From: Beutenbergia cavernae DSM 12333
GTDB taxonomy: Bacteria > Actinomycetota > Actinomycetes > Actinomycetales > Beutenbergiaceae
Assembly: GCF_000023105.1 (NCBI RefSeq)
Contig: NC_012669.1
Coordinates: 1,488,001 to 1,552,000, forward strand
Length of the DNA: 64,000 nt
Direction of reading: 5' to 3'
In this document: piece after piece, positions 8,934-16,991 of the stretch
Layout of the letters: every line of letters begins with the position of its first letter
Numbering within the stretch: the first letter of the stretch is position 1
Position numbers and translations under genes: made by a program
Notes under the pieces: model-generated
The model's input: the letters and a program-made list of their open reading frames with translations, nothing else
Databases searched by the model: none
What the model was told of the DNA's origin: nothing

Positions 8934-8994
8934 TGGCCCGGCCCGTCGTTCACGCGGTGGGCCGCCCGACCCCACGAAGGAGTGAAGGCCGCCG

Positions 8995-10641
8995 ATGTCC
9001 ACGATCTCGAACCCCCAGCCGCCCGGTGCGGCATTCCGCCGACGCACGTTCCTCGGGCTCACCGCAGCAGGTGTGCCCGCCGTGCTCGCCGCCTGCAGCT
9101 CAGGTGGCGGCACGGGCTCCGCGACGCCCACGACCGAGGCGAGCGGCGACGTGCTCCCGAACTACGTCCCGGTCGAGTTCGCGGAGCCGGACTTCCCCAG
9201 CGTCGACGGCTCACCAGCCGGCTTCCTGGCGATCCCCACGGATCTCGCGCAGTCCGTGGCGGAACCGCCGGGCAGCGGGGCCACGTTCTCCGCGATGACC
9301 CCGCTCTGGGGCACGATCCCGCCGGTCGACGGCAACCAGTACTACGAGGCAGTCAACGGGCTCCTCGGCTCGACGATCGAGTTCCAGATCACCGACGGCA
9401 ACGTGTACGGCGACAAGCTCGCCACGGTGCTCGCCTCGCCGCGCGACGTGCCCGACTGGGTCTCGATCCCGCTGTGGAACCTGCCGCCGCGATTCGGGTC
9501 CGAGATCGTCGGGAACGTCTTCACCGACCTCGGGCCGTACCTCGCCGGCGCGGCCGTCGAGGAGTACCCGAACCTCGCGAACCTGCCGACCGACTCCTGG
9601 CGGATGTGCGTGTTCAACGGCAAGCTCTACGGCCTGCCGTTCCCCGCCGCGACCACGCCCCGCGACGCGACGTTCTACCGCTCCGACCTTCTCGAGGAGC
9701 TCGGCATCGCGGCGGACGTCACGGACGGCGACGCACTCCTCGCGCTGGCGCTCGAGCTCACCGGCGGGAACCAGTGGGGCGCCGAGGACCTCTGGAACAC
9801 CGCCCAGATGATCCACAAGGTGCCGCCGAAGTGGAGGCTCGACGACGACGGCAGGCTCATCAACAAGATCGAGACCGAGGAGTACCGCGCCTCGCTCGAG
9901 TGGAACGCGCAGCTCTTCGCGTCCGGCGCCGTGCACCCGGACGCCGTCGCCGACAACATGACCGAGTCGAAGCTCCGGTTCCAGTCCGGCCAGTCGCTCA
10001 TCATGATGGACGGCCTCGGCGGGTGGCACGAGGCGCTGCGGGACAACCTCGCGGCCAACCCCGACTACTGGCAGCAGCCGTTCGCACCGTTCGCCGCCGA
10101 CGGCAGCGAGCCACAGTTCTGGAAGGCCGACCCGGCGGGCATCCTCTCGTTCCTCAAGCAGACGGACGACGAGGCCAAGATCCGCGAGCTGCTCGCGCTC
10201 GCGAACGTGCTTGCGGCGCCGTTCGGGACGGTCGAGTACCAGACCGCCACGTTCGGCGTCGAGGGCGTGCACTACACGCTCGACGCGAACAACCTCCCGG
10301 TCCCGACGGATCTCGCGGCGACCGAGCTGCAGCCGACCTACACGTTCCTCGTCCAGCCGCCGGCCGTCGAGGCGCACGTCCAGTACCCCGGGTTCGTGGA
10401 GGCGGCGTCGGAGTACAACGTCAGGGCCACCGAGATCGCCGCGGAGCCGCTGTTCTACGCGATGCAGATCTCGGAGCCGCCGCAGTACGCGTCGATCGGG
10501 CAGCCCTTCGTCGACCTCGAGAAGGACATCTCGCGGGGCCGGAAGAGCATGGCCGATCTCGACGCCGCGATCGAGACGTGGCGCTCCTCGGGGGGCGAGG
10601 AGCTGCGGGCGTTCTACACCGAGATCCTGGAGAGCGAGTGA
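8995..10641 (+). CDS. CUT1 ABC importer, sugar-binding lipoprotein (LplA-like)
   Basis: This is the extracellular solute-binding protein of an oligosaccharide importer. The N-terminus has a twin-arginine motif (FRRRTFLGL, 15-23), a hydrophobic stretch and a lipobox (VLAAC), so it is probably a Tat-exported lipoprotein. At 548 residues it is longer than standard CUT1 binding proteins and fits the LplA/YtcQ type found with LplB/YtcP permeases. The ATG at 8995 follows AAGGAG at 8977. The downstream permease start overlaps its stop. Position opposite the GH3-lacI-GH42 operon with a shared operator motif suggests it brings in the oligosaccharides those enzymes cut. The ATPase is not encoded here; CUT1 systems often share a MsiK-type ATPase elsewhere. 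Confidence 0.9.
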   Translation: MSTISNPQPPGAAFRRRTFLGLTAAGVPAVLAACSSGGGTGSATPTTEASGDVLPNYVPVEFAEPDFPSVDGSPAGFLAIPTDLAQSVAEPPGSGATFSAMTPLWGTIPPVDGNQYYEAVNGLLGSTIEFQITDGNVYGDKLATVLASPRDVPDWVSIPLWNLPPRFGSEIVGNVFTDLGPYLAGAAVEEYPNLANLPTDSWRMCVFNGKLYGLPFPAATTPRDATFYRSDLLEELGIAADVTDGDALLALALELTGGNQWGAEDLWNTAQMIHKVPPKWRLDDDGRLINKIETEEYRASLEWNAQLFASGAVHPDAVADNMTESKLRFQSGQSLIMMDGLGGWHEALRDNLAANPDYWQQPFAPFAADGSEPQFWKADPAGILSFLKQTDDEAKIRELLALANVLAAPFGTVEYQTATFGVEGVHYTLDANNLPVPTDLAATELQPTYTFLVQPPAVEAHVQYPGFVEAASEYNVRATEIAAEPLFYAMQISEPPQYASIGQPFVDLEKDISRGRKSMADLDAAIETWRSSGGEELRAFYTEILESE

Positions 10642-11621
10642 CGCTCACGTCCGAGCGGCGCCGGTCGGTGGGCGACACTCAGTCCCACCGACCGGTGCCG
10701 GCCAGGCGGCACGTGCCGTTGCGCGTGCGGATGCGGCGGGACTCGGCGCTGCTCGTCATGGTGGCGCCCGCCGTCGTCCTGCTCGCGATCTTCGCGTACG
10801 TGCCCATGGCCGGGAACGTCATCGCGTGGCAGTTCTACTCGCCGTACACGGGCTTCTTCAACAGTCCCTGGGTCGGGTGGGACAACTTCGAGCGGGTGCT
10901 CAACAACCCGCAGTTCCTCGACGCGGTCCAGAACACGCTCGCGATCACGGCCTTCCAGCTCGTGTTCTTCTTCCCGATCCCGATCGCGCTCGCCCTGCTG
11001 CTCAACAGCGTCCTCTCGCCGCGCGTGCGGATGACCATCCAGTCGATCGTGTACCTGCCCCACTTCTTCTCGTGGGTGCTCGTCGTCACGGTGTTCCAGC
11101 AGATCTTCGGTGGTGCCGGCCTGGTCAACCAGTTCCTGCGGTCGAACGGGTACGCCGGCTTCGATCTCATGACGAACCCGGACACGTTCCTCGGGCTCGT
11201 CACGATGCAAGCGGTCTGGAAGGACGCCGGCTGGGGGATCATCATCTTCCTCGCAGCGATCAGCACGGTCTCGAACGAGCACTACGAGGCGGCCGTCATG
11301 GACGGCGCGAACCGCTGGCGCCGCATGTGGCACATCACGCTGCCCGCGATGCGGCCGGTGATCATCCTGCTGCTCATCCTGCGCCTCGGCGACTCCCTCA
11401 CCGTCGGCTTCGAGCAGCTCATCCTGCAGCGCGGCGCCGTGGGCGCCGAGGTGGCCGAGGTCATCGACACCTTCGTCTACTACCAGGGCGTGATCTACAC
11501 CGACTGGAGCTTCGCCGCAGCCGCGGGCCTCATGAAGGGAGTGGTGAGTCTCGTGCTCGTCCTCGGTGCCAACAAGCTCGCGCACGTGTTCGGTGAGTCG
11601 GGGGTGTACAAGCGCGCATGA
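10638..11621 (+). CDS. CUT1 ABC importer permease, LplB-like
   Basis: This encodes a 327-residue inner-membrane permease with about six transmembrane helices. The GTG start forms a GTGA overlap with the stop of the binding-protein gene, which decides the start. The cytoplasmic EAA loop is visible as YEAAVMDGANRWRRMWHITL, which contacts the ATPase. The N-terminal 35 residues are basic and cytoplasmic. The FFSWVLVV and NEHYEAA blocks match the LplB family rather than MalF. It works with the next gene as the channel of a carbohydrate importer; the substrate is inferred from context only. Confidence 0.92.
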   Translation: MTLTSERRRSVGDTQSHRPVPARRHVPLRVRMRRDSALLVMVAPAVVLLAIFAYVPMAGNVIAWQFYSPYTGFFNSPWVGWDNFERVLNNPQFLDAVQNTLAITAFQLVFFFPIPIALALLLNSVLSPRVRMTIQSIVYLPHFFSWVLVVTVFQQIFGGAGLVNQFLRSNGYAGFDLMTNPDTFLGLVTMQAVWKDAGWGIIIFLAAISTVSNEHYEAAVMDGANRWRRMWHITLPAMRPVIILLLILRLGDSLTVGFEQLILQRGAVGAEVAEVIDTFVYYQGVIYTDWSFAAAAGLMKGVVSLVLVLGANKLAHVFGESGVYKRA

Positions 11622-12586
11622 GCATCCGCATCGATCCTGAGCTCGTGCCGGCGCCGGACGACGGCGTGCGCCGGAAGAGTGGCCGACGACGGCACCCGCT
11701 GCGTCCGGCGTGGGACGAGGAGCCGTCACGCGCAGGCGTGACCGTCAAGGCGACGGTGCTCGTCGTCGTCGTCCTCACCGTCGTCTTCCCGCTCTACACC
11801 ATCCTCCTCACGTCGCTGTCGACACGGGACTCGACGATCCGTGCCGGCGGCATGATGGTCTGGCCGGACGAGCTGACCTGGGGCGCGTACTCGACGATCC
11901 TGGGCGGCGGCATCGTCACCCGCGCGATGCTCGTGAGCATCGGCGTCACGGCCGTCGGCACCCTCATCTCGACGGCGGTCAGCGTGCTGGCCGCCTACGG
12001 GCTGTCGCGCACCGGCTCCCTGCTGCACCGGCCGATCTTGTTCGTGTTCCTCATCACGATGTTCTTCGGTGCCGGGCTGATCCCGACGTATCTCCTGGTC
12101 AGCACGCTGGGGCTCATCGACTCCTACTGGGCGCTGATCCTGCCCGGGGCGGTGTCGGCGTTCAACATCCTCATCCTGCGGAACTTCTTCCAGGGCATCG
12201 ACGCGGGCATCCTGGACGCCGCGAGGATCGACGGCGCGGGGGACTGGCGCATCCTGTGGACGATCGTGCTGCCGATGTCGAAAGCGGCGACGGCGGTCAT
12301 CGCTCTCTTCTACGGCGTCGGGTACTGGAACGCGTTCTTCAACGCGATGCTGTACATCAACGACAACACGAAGTGGCCGCTGCAGCTGGTCCTGCGCTCG
12401 TACGTGCTGCAGGGGGCGTCGTTGCCCGGGTCGCAGGACATGGGTGACGTCGCGTCCGGGGCGACGACCGGCCTGCCCGTGCAGATGGCGGTGGTCGTGC
12501 TGGCCGTCCTGCCGATCGTGCTGGTCTACCCGTTCGTGCAGAAGCACTTCACGAAGGGCGTCATCGCCGGCGCCATCAAGGGCTGA
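11618..12586 (+). CDS. CUT1 ABC importer permease, YtcP-like
   Basis: This encodes the second permease, 322 residues, starting at an ATGA overlap with the preceding stop. Six membrane segments are visible. The EAA-type loop reads LDAARIDGAGDWRILWTIVL, and the family signature MFFGAGLIPTYLL is present. The C-terminus YPFVQKHFTKGVIAGAIKG is the conserved end of the YtcP family. The last gene of the importer operon, it converges on the second lacI gene 16 bp away. Confidence 0.93.
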   Translation: MSIRIDPELVPAPDDGVRRKSGRRRHPLRPAWDEEPSRAGVTVKATVLVVVVLTVVFPLYTILLTSLSTRDSTIRAGGMMVWPDELTWGAYSTILGGGIVTRAMLVSIGVTAVGTLISTAVSVLAAYGLSRTGSLLHRPILFVFLITMFFGAGLIPTYLLVSTLGLIDSYWALILPGAVSAFNILILRNFFQGIDAGILDAARIDGAGDWRILWTIVLPMSKAATAVIALFYGVGYWNAFFNAMLYINDNTKWPLQLVLRSYVLQGASLPGSQDMGDVASGATTGLPVQMAVVVLAVLPIVLVYPFVQKHFTKGVIAGAIKG

Positions 12587-12602
12587 GACGCCCGTGCAGC
12601 GC

Positions 12603-13613
12603 TCAGGTGGGTGCGGTGGTGCTCTCGCGCGCCTCGAGCGTCGGCGTGAGCAGCCGGGTCTCCGCGGGGCGGTCGGTGCCGGGTTCGGCGAGGCGCGCCA
12701 TCGCCATCTCGACGGCGACCTGGCCGATGGCGTAGCCGGGGATGTCGATGCTCGTCAGGGGCAGACGCTGCCCGAGCGCGACGTCGCGGGGGCACACGGC
12801 GACGACGGAGATCTCCTGCGGCACACGGCGTCCGCGTTCGGCGAGCGTGGTGAGCACCCACGGCAGCGCGACCTCGTTGTGGACGACGAGGGCCGTCACG
12901 TCCGGCATCGCCTCCAGCACGGCGTCGACGGCGTCGGCGGCACCGGCCGGCGTCGACGAGCACGGCACCGACAGGTGGGTCAGCCCGGCTGCGTCCGCCT
13001 GCTCGGCGAAGCCGTGGCGCAGGCGGATCGCGTAGGAGGTGTGCCGGTCCAGCACAAGCTGCGGCGAGCCGATCAGAGCCACCCGACGGTGGCCGAGCGC
13101 GGTCAGGTGCCGCACCGCGAGGCGCCCGGCCGCGTCGAAGTCCAGGTCCACGCAGGAGAGGCCCTGCGGGTCCTGCGGCAGGCCGATGAGGACAGCGGGC
13201 TGCCGCAGGCCGACGAGCACGTCGATGCGCGCGTCGTCGGACTCGACGTCCATCATGATGAGCGCGTCCACCATCGAGCCGTTCGCGACGCGCTCGGTGC
13301 CTGCGACCTCGTCCGAGGTCAGGAGCAGGACGTCGCGGTCGTGGTTGCGCGCGGCGGTGACCACGCCGGTCACGAACTGCATGATGACGGAGACGTTGAC
13401 GTCCGCGCGCAGCGGCGCCATGAGTCCGAGGACGTTCGTGCGGGCCGAGGCGAGCGCCCGGGCGCCGGCGTGCGGCCGGTATCCGAGGTCGCGGATCGCC
13501 CGCTCGACGCGTTCGCGCGTGGAGCCGGAGATCGGGCGCTTGCCCGAGAGCACGTACGACACGGTCGACGTCGACACGCCGGCGACCCGTGCCACGTCCC
13601 CGATCGTCGCCAT
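12603..13613 (-). CDS. LacI family transcriptional regulator (second copy)
   Basis: This encodes 336 residues from the ATG at 13613; an in-frame upstream extension to 13700 is proline/arginine-rich and lacks a ribosome site, so it was left out. The helix-turn-helix (TIGDVARVAGVSTSTVSYVL) and hinge (GKRPISGSTRERV) are typical. The ligand domain follows with conserved text such as SCVDLDFDAAGRLAVRHL, also seen in the other lacI at 4729-5790, so the two are close paralogues. It is divergent from the alpha-xylosidase gene, with about 100 bp between. No clear palindrome was found there, so its operator may be one of the sites near 8.7-8.9 kb. Confidence 0.92.
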   Translation of the reverse strand: MATIGDVARVAGVSTSTVSYVLSGKRPISGSTRERVERAIRDLGYRPHAGARALASARTNVLGLMAPLRADVNVSVIMQFVTGVVTAARNHDRDVLLLTSDEVAGTERVANGSMVDALIMMDVESDDARIDVLVGLRQPAVLIGLPQDPQGLSCVDLDFDAAGRLAVRHLTALGHRRVALIGSPQLVLDRHTSYAIRLRHGFAEQADAAGLTHLSVPCSSTPAGAADAVDAVLEAMPDVTALVVHNEVALPWVLTTLAERGRRVPQEISVVAVCPRDVALGQRLPLTSIDIPGYAIGQVAVEMAMARLAEPGTDRPAETRLLTPTLEARESTTAPT

Positions 13614-13714
13614 CCCTGCCTCCGCTCGCGCCGGCCACGCGCCACCGCGCGACCCGGTGCCCACCCTAGATCCGGCGCCCGCCCGCCCCTGCCGCCCCAC
13701 GAGGAGACCACCCC

Positions 13715-15997
13715 ATGAAGTTCACCGACGGCTACTGGCAGCTCCTGCCGGGCGTCACCGAGCTGCGGCCGCGACACGTCGACGACGTGGTCGCCGGAGC
13801 GGACACGCTCACGGTGTTCGCGTCGACGGCGCCGATCACCAAGCGCGGCGACACGCTCAACCGGCCGCTCATCACCGTCACGTTCCACTCACCGATGGAC
13901 GACGTCATCGGCGTCACGATCGAGCACTTCACGGGCGGCCTCGACCGCGGCCCGCACTTCGCGCTGCGTTCGGAGGTCGCCGACGTCAAGGTGACGACGC
14001 CGCAGCTCACGGGCCGGCCCGTCGCGACGCTGCGCTCGGGTGGCCTGGAGGCGCGCATCGCGACCGAGGGCGAGTGGAGCGTGGACTTCGTCGCCGGTGA
14101 CCGGACGCTGACGTCGTCGACCCCGCGCAGCGTAGGCGTCCTCACCGACGCCGACGGGCACCACCACGTGCGCGAGCAGCTGACGCTCGGCGTCGGCGAG
14201 CACGTGTACGGGCTGGGGGAGCGGTTCGGCGCGCTCGTCAAGAACGGGCAGCGGGTCGACATCTGGAACGCCGACGGCGGGACGGCGAGCGACCAGGCGT
14301 ACAAGAACGTGCCGTTCTACGTGACGAACCGCGGGTACGGCGTCGTCGTCGACGCACCGGAGCGCGTGTCGTACGAGATCGGGACGGAGGTCGTGTCCCG
14401 GGCGCAGTTCTCGGTCGAGGGCCAGCGGCTCACCTACTACATCGTGAACGGCCCCACGCCCAAGGACGTGCTGCGCCGCTACACGGCGCTGACCGGCCGG
14501 CCGGCCCGGGTGCCCGACTGGTCCTACGGGCTGTGGCTGTCGACGTCGTTCACCACCGACTACGACGAGGCGACGGTGACGCACTTCGTCGACGGGATGG
14601 CGGCGCGCGACCTGCCCCTGAGCGTCTTTCACTTCGACTGCTTCTGGATGCGGCAGTTCCACTGGAGCGACTTCGTGTGGGACCCGGCGACCTTCCCCGA
14701 CCCGGAGGGCATGCTCGCGCGGCTGAAGGCGAAGGGCCTGCGCATCTGCGTGTGGATCAACCCGTACATCGCGCAGCGGTCGGCGCTGTTCACGGAGGGC
14801 AAGGATCGCGGCTACCTGGTGCGCAACCCGGACGGTTCCGTCTGGCAGTGGAACCTGTGGCAGGCAGGCATGGGCCTCGTCGACTTCACGAACCCACAGG
14901 CGCGCGAGTGGTACGTCGACAAGCTGCGCGTCCTGCTCGGGCAGGGCGTCGACTGCTTCAAGACCGACTTCGGGGAGCGGATCCCCACGGACGTCGTGTG
15001 GCACGACGGGTCCGACCCGCAGCGCATGCACAACTACTACACGCACCTGTACAACGAGGCGGTGTTCTCGCTGCTCGAGGCGGAGCGCGGCGAGGGGGAG
15101 GCGGTGCTGTTCGCGCGGTCCGCGACGCTCGGTGGGCAGCAGTTCCCGGTGCACTGGGGCGGCGACTGCGAGTCGACGTTCGTGTCCATGGCGGAGTCCC
15201 TGCGCGGCGGGCTCTCGCTCGCACTGTCGGGCTTCGGGTTCTGGAGCCACGACATCGGCGGCTTCGAGGGTGTGCCGGACGCCGCCGTGTTCAAGCGCTG
15301 GGTGCCGTTCGGGCTGCTCTCCTCGCACAGCCGGCTGCACGGCTCCGACTCCTACCGGGTGCCGTGGGCGTTCGACGACGAGGCCGTCGAGGTCACCCGC
15401 CGGTTCACCCACCTCAAGCACGCCCTGATGCCGTACCTGTCGCAGGCCGGGTACGAGGCGCACACGGACGGGATCCCCGTCATGCGGCCGATGGTGCTGG
15501 AGTTCCCGGACGACCCGGGGGCCGCCGTCGTCGAGACCCAGTACCTGCTGGGCGCGAACCTGCTCGTCGCACCGGTGTTCAGCGCTGACGGTGACGTCGA
15601 CGTGTACGTGCCCGAGGGCACGTGGACGTCGCTCCTGTCGGGCGCGAGCGTCACCGGGCCGAGGTGGGTGCGGGAACGGCACGAGTTCGACTCGCTCCCG
15701 CTGTACGTCCGGCCGGACAGCGTGCTGCCGATCGGCGCGCGGACGGACCGGCCCGACTACGACCACGCCGACGGCGTCACGCTGCTCCTGACCCGTCTCG
15801 CCGACGGGCACGCGTCGGTGACGCGCGTCGCCGCGGAGCACGGCGACGTCGCCTTTACGGTGACGCGGACGGGGTCGCGCGTGCGCGTGGAGGCGGACGG
15901 AGCCGCGGGTCCGTGGCACGTGCAGGTCGGCGACGCCGTCCACGCGACGCCCGACGGCGCGACCTCGCTGGAGCTGGACCGGTACCCCTCAGCCTAA
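13715..15997 (+). CDS. yicI: Alpha-xylosidase, glycoside hydrolase family 31
   Basis: This intracellular enzyme removes alpha-linked xylose from the non-reducing end of xyloglucan oligosaccharides or isoprimeverose. The 760 residues match YicI in length, and the N-terminus (MKFTDGYWQLLPGV) is the YicI type. The nucleophile is D418 in FKTDFGE and the acid/base is D484 in HWGGDCES. HGSDSYRVPW and the C-terminal beta-sandwich domains are present, and there is no signal peptide. The start ATG follows GAGGAG. It lies downstream of the importer and next to a lacI gene. Together with GH3 and GH42 it supplies the three activities needed to dismantle galactosylated xyloglucan fragments. Confidence 0.92.
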   Translation: MKFTDGYWQLLPGVTELRPRHVDDVVAGADTLTVFASTAPITKRGDTLNRPLITVTFHSPMDDVIGVTIEHFTGGLDRGPHFALRSEVADVKVTTPQLTGRPVATLRSGGLEARIATEGEWSVDFVAGDRTLTSSTPRSVGVLTDADGHHHVREQLTLGVGEHVYGLGERFGALVKNGQRVDIWNADGGTASDQAYKNVPFYVTNRGYGVVVDAPERVSYEIGTEVVSRAQFSVEGQRLTYYIVNGPTPKDVLRRYTALTGRPARVPDWSYGLWLSTSFTTDYDEATVTHFVDGMAARDLPLSVFHFDCFWMRQFHWSDFVWDPATFPDPEGMLARLKAKGLRICVWINPYIAQRSALFTEGKDRGYLVRNPDGSVWQWNLWQAGMGLVDFTNPQAREWYVDKLRVLLGQGVDCFKTDFGERIPTDVVWHDGSDPQRMHNYYTHLYNEAVFSLLEAERGEGEAVLFARSATLGGQQFPVHWGGDCESTFVSMAESLRGGLSLALSGFGFWSHDIGGFEGVPDAAVFKRWVPFGLLSSHSRLHGSDSYRVPWAFDDEAVEVTRRFTHLKHALMPYLSQAGYEAHTDGIPVMRPMVLEFPDDPGAAVVETQYLLGANLLVAPVFSADGDVDVYVPEGTWTSLLSGASVTGPRWVRERHEFDSLPLYVRPDSVLPIGARTDRPDYDHADGVTLLLTRLADGHASVTRVAAEHGDVAFTVTRTGSRVRVEADGAAGPWHVQVGDAVHATPDGATSLELDRYPSA

Positions 15998-16267
15998 TCA
16001 GTCGTACAGCCCAAGTACTGTGCTCAGCCGACACTGTGCTGAGCCGACCGGAGCTTGCGGGAGACCCACCGACGAACGGTGCCCTCCGCCGGCGAGGCGG
16101 CGCCGGTAGGGAGATCCGCGGGCCAGGGTCCGGGACGCAGCGCGTGATCACACGCTCCGGCGGGCCTCACTCACTCTTGACACGATCTAGAACGAATGCC
16201 AAACTCCGCTCAGGCGCCGCGCCGATGCGGCGGAACACAGGGGAAGTCCCCAGTCAGGGGGTCTGCG
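15998..16267. other. Intergenic stretch before the protease patch
   Basis: No gene was found. It contains a 15-nt direct repeat, CTGTGCTCAGCCGAC at 16018 and CTGTGCTGAGCCGAC at 16034, which can also fold as a GCTCAG/CTGAGC hairpin and may end alpha-xylosidase transcription. The base composition falls toward the right, where the lower-GC protease patch begins. Confidence 0.35.
16177..16205 (+). promoter_or_regulatory. Candidate promoter of the orphan pro-domain gene
   Basis: A perfect TTGACA (16177-16182) is followed after 17 bases by CAAACT (16200-16205). The -10 box keeps only three consensus positions. It lies 62 bases before the GTG start at 16268. Confidence 0.4.
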
Positions 16268-16900
16268 GTGAAGAAGTCACTCGCGGTTCGAGTTGCATAC
16301 GCTGCAGCAGTTGGTCTGTTGTCGTTGACGTTCGTGGCTTCGGCGGCTGCTGCGCCGACCCAGCAGGCACCAGGATCGGTGACTTCGCAGCAGGAGCTCG
16401 GTGGTGATGTCTCGCCTGTGGCGCATCTGATGAATGCGGCCGGTGCGATGCGTGGGGCGCTCAACGAACTTGGCTACGCTGATGGTGCCCCCGGGGGGCC
16501 CATGATGATCGACGAGAGCGCGAACGAGGTCATTGTCGCTTGGGTGGAAGAGGCACCGGCCGACGTCAGCGATCGGCTCGCTGATATCGCGAACGAGTTT
16601 GGTGTTCGTGTTGAGATCGTACTCGTGCCGTTCAGCAACGTCGAGATGCTGCATGCGGCGGGGAAGCTCGCCGAGGCGCTGCGCGCTGAAGGGTTCGCGT
16701 CGGTTGTCGACTTTGAATCTGGACTCCTGACCGTGTCGGGTGATGAAGCGTTCGTAACCGCCTCCACGAGGCGAGATGGCCGTCTCTCTGAGTTTCACGC
16801 CGTGGTCACGGAACTTCAATCGCGAGGCATGCGTGTAGACATCGTGCTAGATGCACCAGTGTCGTTTATGTTCGCGCCCCAAGTGGTTCCTGCCGACTAG
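16268..16900 (+). CDS. Secreted stand-alone protease pro-domain-like protein
   Basis: This encodes 210 residues starting at GTG 16268 behind AGGGGG. A signal peptide is clear (VKKSLAVRV, a hydrophobic stretch, then ASAAAAPTQQ). The rest, to about residue 189, is almost identical to the pro-domain of the trypsin-like protease encoded just downstream. After the residues LQSRGM the similarity stops and a unique tail of about 20 residues (ending in FAPQVVPAD) replaces the protease domain. Pro-domains of secreted S1 proteases act as folding helpers and inhibitors, so a free copy could act in trans; this is inference. Equally, it may be a duplication remnant. Codon use is more AT-rich than in the neighbours, suggesting transfer. 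Confidence 0.65.
   Translation: MKKSLAVRVAYAAAVGLLSLTFVASAAAAPTQQAPGSVTSQQELGGDVSPVAHLMNAAGAMRGALNELGYADGAPGGPMMIDESANEVIVAWVEEAPADVSDRLADIANEFGVRVEIVLVPFSNVEMLHAAGKLAEALRAEGFASVVDFESGLLTVSGDEAFVTASTRRDGRLSEFHAVVTELQSRGMRVDIVLDAPVSFMFAPQVVPAD
16307..16832 (+). repeat. 526-bp direct repeat, copy 1
   Basis: This segment is repeated at 17031-17556 with an offset of 724 bp. By base-by-base reading I find two substitutions (GTGGCG against GTGACG, and GTCGAC against GTCGGC), both changing an amino acid. It covers the end of the signal peptide and the pro-domain. Confidence 0.9.
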
Positions 16901-16991
16901 TTCAATCACGATCGAGCGGCGGGTCAACTCGTTCCGTAATGAACTGCTATTGATGCTGAGTTTCAACCTGTCTGAACTAGAAGGGAAGTAA

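Noticed and set aside
16018-16048. Direct repeat as transposon footprint
   Set aside because: The two 15-nt units are separated by one base and also form a hairpin, fitting a weak terminator; no element lies between them.
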